From positions 1-23,017 of IMG/VR virus record IMGVR_UViG_3300045135_001510: DNA of 23,017 nt; one strand, 5' to 3'. Of the stretch, positions 19,000-23,017 are shown piece by piece. The notes beneath the pieces were generated by a model that was not told where the DNA came from, searched no databases, and saw nothing but the letters and a program-made list of their open reading frames with translations. Both the position numbers and the translations under genes were made by a program. The stretch comes from a virus. How positions within the stretch are numbered: position 1 is the stretch's first letter; every line of letters starts with the position of its first letter.

Positions 19000-19752
19000 A
19001 TGGATCCAGTAACTATATCAGTAGCCGTAGGAATAGCAGGTAAAGCTTTTGATGCAATCAAAAAAGGCTTTGCTGTAGGTCGTGATATTGAGCAAATGTC
19101 TGGCGATATTGGTCGTTGGATGGGTGCAGTAAGTGACGTTGATAATGCAGAAAAGCAAGCTAAAAATCCTCCCTTGTTTGGTAAATTGTTTAAGTCTGGT
19201 TCTATCGAAGAGGCGGCAATGGCTGCGTTTGCAGCAAAAAAGAAACTTGAGGAACAAAGGTACGAACTCAAGGTTTTTCTAAATATGACTTACGGCCCAC
19301 AGGCCTACAATGATCTTTTGGCTATGGAAGGTCAGATAAGAAAACAACGTCAAGAGACAATTTACAAACAACAACAATTACGAAGACAGATAGGTGAAGC
19401 AATCGGTTGGCTTGTTTGTGTGGGTTTAGTTGGTGGTTTTGCCGTGTTGATTGCATCCATTTGGATCAAAAGAGCAAATGCTTACGAATACAAACCAAAA
19501 AACTATTCACTGCAACAAAAACAATGGCGTAATCCAGACACAACAAAATATACTACATGTAGACTTAAAAAAAGAATCACATCAAAGTACACAAACAAAA
19601 GGGCTTGTATTTATCAAGGTGGTAATAAGACATTTACAATGATGATTGAAACTTTCTGTCCAAAACAATATAAATGTGTGTACGATCCAAATGGTGAAGA
19701 ACCAGATATAGACAAAGTTATGGAAAGTTTAAGAAGTATAGGGAAGAAATAA
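19000..19752 (+). CDS. Single-pass membrane protein, late operon (250 aa)
   Basis: Residues 1-130 are soluble and helical (DPVTISVAVGIAGKAFDAIK; KKKLEEQRYELKVFLNM; a Gln/Arg-rich stretch). A transmembrane helix spans about 135-156 (IGWLVCVGLVGGFAVLIASI). The C-terminal 95 residues are basic with four Cys (CRLKKR, ACIYQGG, FCPKQYKCVYD) that could form two disulfides in the periplasm. The position between portal and holins is one where marine phages often carry a DPVTI-type protein of unknown role; head-associated or lysis-related functions are both possible. There is no Shine-Dalgarno before the ATG; the AT-rich gap contains a weak TATACT. Confidence 0.65.
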   Translation: MDPVTISVAVGIAGKAFDAIKKGFAVGRDIEQMSGDIGRWMGAVSDVDNAEKQAKNPPLFGKLFKSGSIEEAAMAAFAAKKKLEEQRYELKVFLNMTYGPQAYNDLLAMEGQIRKQRQETIYKQQQLRRQIGEAIGWLVCVGLVGGFAVLIASIWIKRANAYEYKPKNYSLQQKQWRNPDTTKYTTCRLKKRITSKYTNKRACIYQGGNKTFTMMIETFCPKQYKCVYDPNGEEPDIDKVMESLRSIGKK

Positions 19753-19877
19753 TGGACAGTAATTTTATATTAGATGCATGGAATGGGTTGACTTACTTTG
19801 AGGGAATACTCTTTACTTTATGGCTATTTATCTTATACTATGGTAAATGTTGGATAGACAGTAGGTTTAAAAAATGA
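19752..19877 (+). CDS. Single-TM mini-protein (41 aa)
   Basis: Starts by TAATG overlap with the previous stop and ends by ATGA overlap with the next gene. The product begins MDSNFILDAWNGLTYFEGIL and has a hydrophobic helix of about 18 residues ending before GKCWIDSRFKK. The membrane span plus basic tail and the neighbouring holin-like genes suggest a lysis accessory or antiholin-type peptide; this is inference. Confidence 0.6.
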   Translation: MDSNFILDAWNGLTYFEGILFTLWLFILYYGKCWIDSRFKK

Positions 19878-20080
19878 CGGTGGAGACATTTCTGAAGTGG
19901 AAAATTCTACCGAGACTAATGATGCTCGCCAGCACTATTATGTCTTGGAGATGTGCAGAGTGGTTCATGCAACTTGAAGTTCCGACAGCTGCTCAGTCTG
20001 CTTTTGTTTCAGTCGTTATGGGTGTAATGACAGGTGTCTTTGGTATTTGGATGGGACACGAACATAAGGAACACAAATAA
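19874..20080 (+). CDS. Small membrane protein, possible holin (68 aa)
   Basis: A 68-aa protein with two hydrophobic helices, about 10-31 (KILPRLMMLASTIMSWRCAE) and 39-60 (AAQSAFVSVVMGVMTGVFGI), a short basic N-terminus and a charged C-terminus (HEHKEHK). This is the size and layout of a two-span holin. It overlaps its neighbours as ATGA and TAATG and directly precedes a clearer holin, so it may act with it as holin/antiholin or as a separate membrane protein. Confidence 0.65.
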   Translation: MTVETFLKWKILPRLMMLASTIMSWRCAEWFMQLEVPTAAQSAFVSVVMGVMTGVFGIWMGHEHKEHK

Positions 20081-20475
20081 TGTTAACAGCATTAATTGGA
20101 CCAGTAACCAATTTAGTTGGTAAGTTTATTGAAGACAAAGATGCTAAGAATAAATTAGCACACGAAATAGCGACCATGGCAGAAAAACATGCTCAAGAGT
20201 TAGCCAAGGGTCAATTAGAAATTAACAAGGCAGAGGCGACACACAAATCTATTTTTGTTGCCGGATGGCGACCCTTCATTGGTTGGACATGCGGTATTGC
20301 CCTATGTTGGCATTTTGTGCTTTCTCCTGTTACACTATTTATGTGTGCTTATTTAGACATATTTATACCAGAACTACCTGCTTTTGATATGGGTAGTTTA
20401 ATGACTGTGTTGATGGGAATGCTCGGGCTTGGCGGTTTGAGGTCATTTGAAAAGTATAAAGGATTAACAAAATAA
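20080..20475 (+). CDS. Holin, GTA 3TM type
   Basis: A 131-aa protein resembling the holin family with three TM segments described for gene transfer agent release. A soluble helical N-terminus (KDAKNKLAHEIATMAEKHAQ; LAKGQLEINKAEA) leads to the hallmark GWRPFIGWTCGIALCWHFVL (62-81), a second span, and SLMTVLMGMLGLGGLRSFEK (residues 105-124). Holins open the inner membrane to time lysis. The start overlaps the previous stop (TAATG). No endolysin is seen in the window. The match is by motif and topology; this family is typical of alphaproteobacterial phages and GTAs. Confidence 0.8.
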   Translation: MLTALIGPVTNLVGKFIEDKDAKNKLAHEIATMAEKHAQELAKGQLEINKAEATHKSIFVAGWRPFIGWTCGIALCWHFVLSPVTLFMCAYLDIFIPELPAFDMGSLMTVLMGMLGLGGLRSFEKYKGLTK

Positions 20476-20570
20476 TGATTAATTGGATTAAAAAAATATT
20501 AGCCTCTCCTAATAGAGATTTATCGAAGCATAGACTTCACACAACTAAATATCATGATTTGTGTATGTAA
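20475..20570 (+). CDS. 31-aa peptide, hypothetical
   Basis: A 31-codon frame with TAATG overlaps at both ends: its ATG overlaps the holin stop and its TAA overlaps the next ATG. The product is MINWIKKILASPNRDLSKHR followed by LHTTKYHDLCM, a short amphipathic, basic peptide. The double junction suggests it is translated, if only as a coupling relay. Function unknown. Confidence 0.5.
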   Translation: MINWIKKILASPNRDLSKHRLHTTKYHDLCM

Positions 20571-21100
20571 TGGCTAGAGTAAGACAATTTGCAAATGACT
20601 TGGGCATAAGTAGTAACCAAGCACAAAACTTAATTAACAAAGGTCGTCGTCGTAAAGACGGAGGATCGCAAATCTTGGAGAATGTAATGAAACCAGTTAA
20701 AAAAAGTTTTGGTGGAGCAACAACTCTTTCCAAAGAAGGAAAAAAGATAAAAAAGATGACAAAAAAACCAGATGATCCCATGGGAGATATGTTTGGTAAA
20801 GATAAAAAATTTAAGGTTAAACCAAAACCACAAAAACCTTATCATCCAAAATTTAACCCAGATCAATATCACCCAAAACTAAATCCTGATGGTAAGAAAG
20901 GTAGACCAATGATGAAGAAAAAATTAGGTGGCTCCAGTGATTTTGGAATGTTAAGTGTCAAAGCAGGCGTTGACAAAAATCCAAAACCAACACAAGCAGA
21001 CAGAATAGTAGGTGCTACAATGAAAGAAGGAAAACCTGTTAAAAAAGCTAAAGGTGGTGGTATTGCCATTCAAGGATTAGGGTTCAAAGGAGTTAGATAA
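20570..21100 (+). CDS. Basic Lys/Gly-rich protein with HTH-like N-terminus (176 aa)
   Basis: Start ATG at 20570 (TAATG overlap). The N-terminus, VRQFANDLGISSNQAQNLIN then KGRRRKDGGSQILENVM, resembles the small helical domain of translation factor IF-2 N-termini (A..LG.S......L...G). The middle (res 50-110) is highly basic and Pro-rich, with KPxKPYHPKFNPDQYHPKLN including a near-repeat HPKxNPD. The tail is Gly-rich, ending GGGIAIQGLGFKGVR. Proteins of this kind are familiar from uncultured marine phages near the head genes, without known function; a nucleic-acid- or capsid-binding virion protein is plausible. Confidence 0.6.
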   Translation: MARVRQFANDLGISSNQAQNLINKGRRRKDGGSQILENVMKPVKKSFGGATTLSKEGKKIKKMTKKPDDPMGDMFGKDKKFKVKPKPQKPYHPKFNPDQYHPKLNPDGKKGRPMMKKKLGGSSDFGMLSVKAGVDKNPKPTQADRIVGATMKEGKPVKKAKGGGIAIQGLGFKGVR

Positions 21101-22306
21101 GTGGAACTGGATGACAGTGTATCAACTGCTCAAGCTCAAGCCGCAGGACTAGCTGGGGACACTAGCTCAAGCTTTGCCGACGATGTTGCCAGTGGTAATG
21201 CTGGTGACTTTTCTATTGGACTAGATCCAAATAGAATATCAGATGACATGTTCACTAATTATGTGAATGCAGGCTCAAACCCTGTTACTAACGTATTTGA
21301 TCTTGGTGGTGGTGTCGGTGATTTTGGTTTTGGTACAACAAGTTCACAAAATTTTTTAAACCCAGAATTAGCAGAATTATATAAACAACAAGAGATGGCT
21401 AGAACGGGTGTTAATCTAGACAAAAATCCTTTTGTAGATTCTATATTCACTAAAATGTTTGGTGATTCAATAGATAGAAGAAGGGATCTTGGTTCTCAAA
21501 GAATACAAGAGATAAATGATTTAAGAGCAAGACAAGCTTTTGGTTTACCTTCTTTAAAAACTGGAAAACCATATACATCTAGAGACTTTGAACTAGGTAG
21601 AGATACTAATCAAGGTATGGTTAGTGAATTACCCGTTGGTGGTTTAGAAAGTATGGCTAGATCTTTTACTCCTTTTGGTGCAATTATACCAAGAGGGGCT
21701 GCTCCAGAAGGATCTCAAATGTTTAGAGATGCTCAAGAAAGAGCAAATGCTCCTGGAATATTAAGTCAGACAGGAGACTTTTTAACTGATATTGCTAATT
21801 CTGCTGAAAGATTTTTTTCAGGTATTTTTTCAGGCCCAGTAAGAAATCAACCCGTCAATCAAGTTGAAACGGTACAAACACCTGCTTCAATACCAACTGA
21901 TGAAAGTTTTAAACCTATAAGTAACGTGAGTATTACAAGAGAAGATGTAGTAAATCCTTATGATGAAAACCTTGGAATGACTATTGATAAAACAGGACCA
22001 CAAACATATCAGTTCCAAGACTTTGATGTTGATCCTAATTTTCAATCAGAAATGAGATCATTAAATCCAGAAGAAAGAAGTTTTTTAACTGGTAGAACTG
22101 ACACTATTAGTGCTAATAATGAAGATGAACTTTATGCAGATGCTTCAGAATATATTCCACAAAGTTTCAGAGGTGCTGCAGAAGGAATAGGAAAACTTTT
22201 TGATGAGAATGGAGTTCCTATTGGGCCTGGAAATTTAAGATTTAGATATGAACCTGAAAAAAGAGAACAAAAACTTACTTATACAATTCCTTTTAGCACA
22301 GCGTAA
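21101..22306 (+). CDS. Putative structural protein, unknown (401 aa)
   Basis: The start is a GTG at 21101 immediately after the previous stop, with AAGGAG about 10 nt upstream. The N-terminal 110 residues are low-complexity and acidic (Ser, Ala, Gly, Asp: TAQAQAAGLAGDTSSSFADD), followed by an Arg-rich helix (DRRRDLGSQRIQEINDLRAR), a Gly/Pro-rich middle and an acidic C-terminus. No enzymatic motif is seen. Position between holin/basic protein and GroES within the head-gene operon suggests a virion or scaffold-like component, but there is no direct evidence. Confidence 0.55.
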   Translation: MELDDSVSTAQAQAAGLAGDTSSSFADDVASGNAGDFSIGLDPNRISDDMFTNYVNAGSNPVTNVFDLGGGVGDFGFGTTSSQNFLNPELAELYKQQEMARTGVNLDKNPFVDSIFTKMFGDSIDRRRDLGSQRIQEINDLRARQAFGLPSLKTGKPYTSRDFELGRDTNQGMVSELPVGGLESMARSFTPFGAIIPRGAAPEGSQMFRDAQERANAPGILSQTGDFLTDIANSAERFFSGIFSGPVRNQPVNQVETVQTPASIPTDESFKPISNVSITREDVVNPYDENLGMTIDKTGPQTYQFQDFDVDPNFQSEMRSLNPEERSFLTGRTDTISANNEDELYADASEYIPQSFRGAAEGIGKLFDENGVPIGPGNLRFRYEPEKREQKLTYTIPFSTA

Positions 22307-22308
22307 TT

Positions 22309-22539
22309 ATGTTCGTAGCAGATTTTCTACATAAATATAAAAAAGACTTGAATAAAAGAATTGAAGACATAAGTATTTCATTGACTAGTGGTAGTGCATC
22401 TGATATTGGTCAATATAAAGCAATGGTAGGCGAAATACAGGGATTAACCTATGCATTGGAACATGTACAAACCCTGCTAAAGAAGGTGGATGATGAGTCT
22501 GATAGTACCAGAATACGTTCTAGCACAGAGGAACGCTAA
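22309..22539 (+). CDS. Conserved-type small marine phage protein (76 aa)
   Basis: A 76-aa protein: MFVADFLHKYKKDLNKRIED, SISLTSGSASDIGQYKAMVG, EIQGLTYALEHVQTLLKKVD and a Ser/Arg tail. The MFV.DFLHKYKK start followed by Y...VG...GL is a pattern I associate with a small protein next to structural genes in marine phages; function unknown. The last 50 nt overlap the GroES gene in a different frame, so the polar tail may be constrained by overlap. Confidence 0.65.
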   Translation: MFVADFLHKYKKDLNKRIEDISISLTSGSASDIGQYKAMVGEIQGLTYALEHVQTLLKKVDDESDSTRIRSSTEER

Positions 22540-22918
22540 AAAGAAAGCCGAAGAAGAAGCAAAAAAACTCAAATTAATAGAAAGAATACCACAGCCAACA
22601 GGTTGGCGAATATTAGTTATGCCTTACATGGGCAAAGAAAAGACTGAAGGTGGTGTTTACGTTCCAGATCCAGTAAGAGAAAGAGAAGCGAGAGCCACAG
22701 TTACAGCATATGTAGCTAAAGTGGGACCTTTGGCATATAAAGATATTGACAAATTTGGAGAAGACGGAGCTTGGTGTAAAGAAGGCGACTGGGTTTGTAT
22801 TGGTCGTTATGCTGGGTCACGTTTCCAAATAGAAGGTGGGGAGGTTAGAATAATCAATGACGACGAAGTCATTGCAACAATCGTTGATCCCGATGACATA
22901 AAATCTTACGGAGCATAA
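22490..22918 (+). CDS. groES: GroES-like co-chaperonin
   Basis: A 142-aa protein. After a 30-residue Lys/Glu-rich extension it carries the Cpn10 fold: GWRILVMPYMG, the mobile-loop region KEKTEGGVYVPD, a strand series (TVTAYVAKVGPLAY, GDWVCIGRYAGSRFQI) and IINDDEVIATIVDPDDIK. Host GroES is about 95 aa; the N-terminal extension is extra. Phage GroES proteins replace the host lid so the GroEL chamber can fold capsid protein, as T4 Gp31 does, which fits a location before the capsid genes. ATG 22490 directly abuts AAGGTGG; ATG 22493 has better spacing and may be used. It overlaps the previous gene by 50 nt. The tail is partly duplicated downstream. Confidence 0.85.
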   Translation: MMSLIVPEYVLAQRNAKKKAEEEAKKLKLIERIPQPTGWRILVMPYMGKEKTEGGVYVPDPVREREARATVTAYVAKVGPLAYKDIDKFGEDGAWCKEGDWVCIGRYAGSRFQIEGGEVRIINDDEVIATIVDPDDIKSYGA

Positions 22919-22989
22919 AGACAATAGGGGTGGAGAAACGAGAGTAACCATTGTCGATCCTGACGGCATCAAAAACATACGGAGTAAAG
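22877..22989 (+). repeat. Imperfect duplication of the GroES 3-prime end
   Basis: The groES end 22877-22920 (TIVDPDDIK, stop, ACGGAG...TAAAG) recurs at 22947-22989, where the same sense would read TIVDPDGIK. Differences fall largely at third codon positions. The second copy is out of frame with groES and after its stop, and its GGAGTAAAG serves as the ribosome site of the next gene. Confidence 0.65.
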
Positions 22990-22990
22990 T

Positions 22991-23017
22991 ATGCAAGAAG
23001 ATGTAAAAGTCGAACAA
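22991..23017 (+). CDS. Start of next late gene, partial
   Basis: The ATG at 22991 follows GGAG at 9 nt distance and opens a frame, MQEDVKVEQ, to the window end. The position after portal and groES suggests a scaffold/protease or capsid gene, but nine residues give no identity. Confidence 0.45.

Overview
The window looks like part of a tailed double-stranded DNA phage (Caudoviricetes) from an AT-rich, probably marine alphaproteobacterial host. Direct evidence for a phage is the terminase large subunit, portal, GTA-type 3TM holin and GroES-like co-chaperonin, together with densely overlapping small genes. The marine/alphaproteobacterial assignment is inference. It rests on low GC, the 2OG-Fe(II) oxygenase, the SNF2-type helicase, the GroES and the GTA-type holin, a mix I associate with uncultured marine phages. 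I see no integrase, tRNA, CRISPR array or insertion sequence.

Layout. (1) 1-4196 is a leftward early/metabolic block: PD-(D/E)XK-like nuclease (cut by the window edge), SNF2 helicase, several small proteins, a zinc-ribbon mini-protein and a 2OG-Fe(II) oxygenase. (2) 4197-4488 is a divergent control region with an array of seven TGTAAC/GTTACA sites. (3) 4489-4986 is a lone rightward gene, the putative terminase small subunit. (4) 5043-9324 is a long leftward block of tightly overlapped genes. It contains a C5 cytosine methyltransferase whose middle is open and apparently coding in a second frame, and at its head a Cys-rich GP88-like protein behind a near-consensus promoter. (5) 9378-11663 is a mosaic of small cassettes: a VRR-NUC nuclease, then two leftward cassettes, each with its own promoter and intrinsic terminator. 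They are separated by three copies of a structured hairpin repeat; the third copy lies in the leader region before terL. (6) 11664-23017 is the rightward late operon: terL, a 36-aa basic peptide, an 1110-aa polyvalent-type protein, portal, a membrane-anchored protein, small membrane proteins/holins, structural-type proteins of unknown role, GroES, and the start of another gene.

How it fits together. The leftward genes would act on DNA (helicase, nucleases, methylation) and host takeover. The rightward genes build and package the head and then lyse the cell. Most neighbouring starts and stops overlap as ATGA, TAATG or TGATG, which implies translational coupling in long operons. The two most interesting signals are the out-of-frame gene inside the methyltransferase, which has its own Shine-Dalgarno site, and the covarying hairpin repeat family that borders exchangeable cassettes. 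All homology statements come from recognising motifs by eye; no database search was run.
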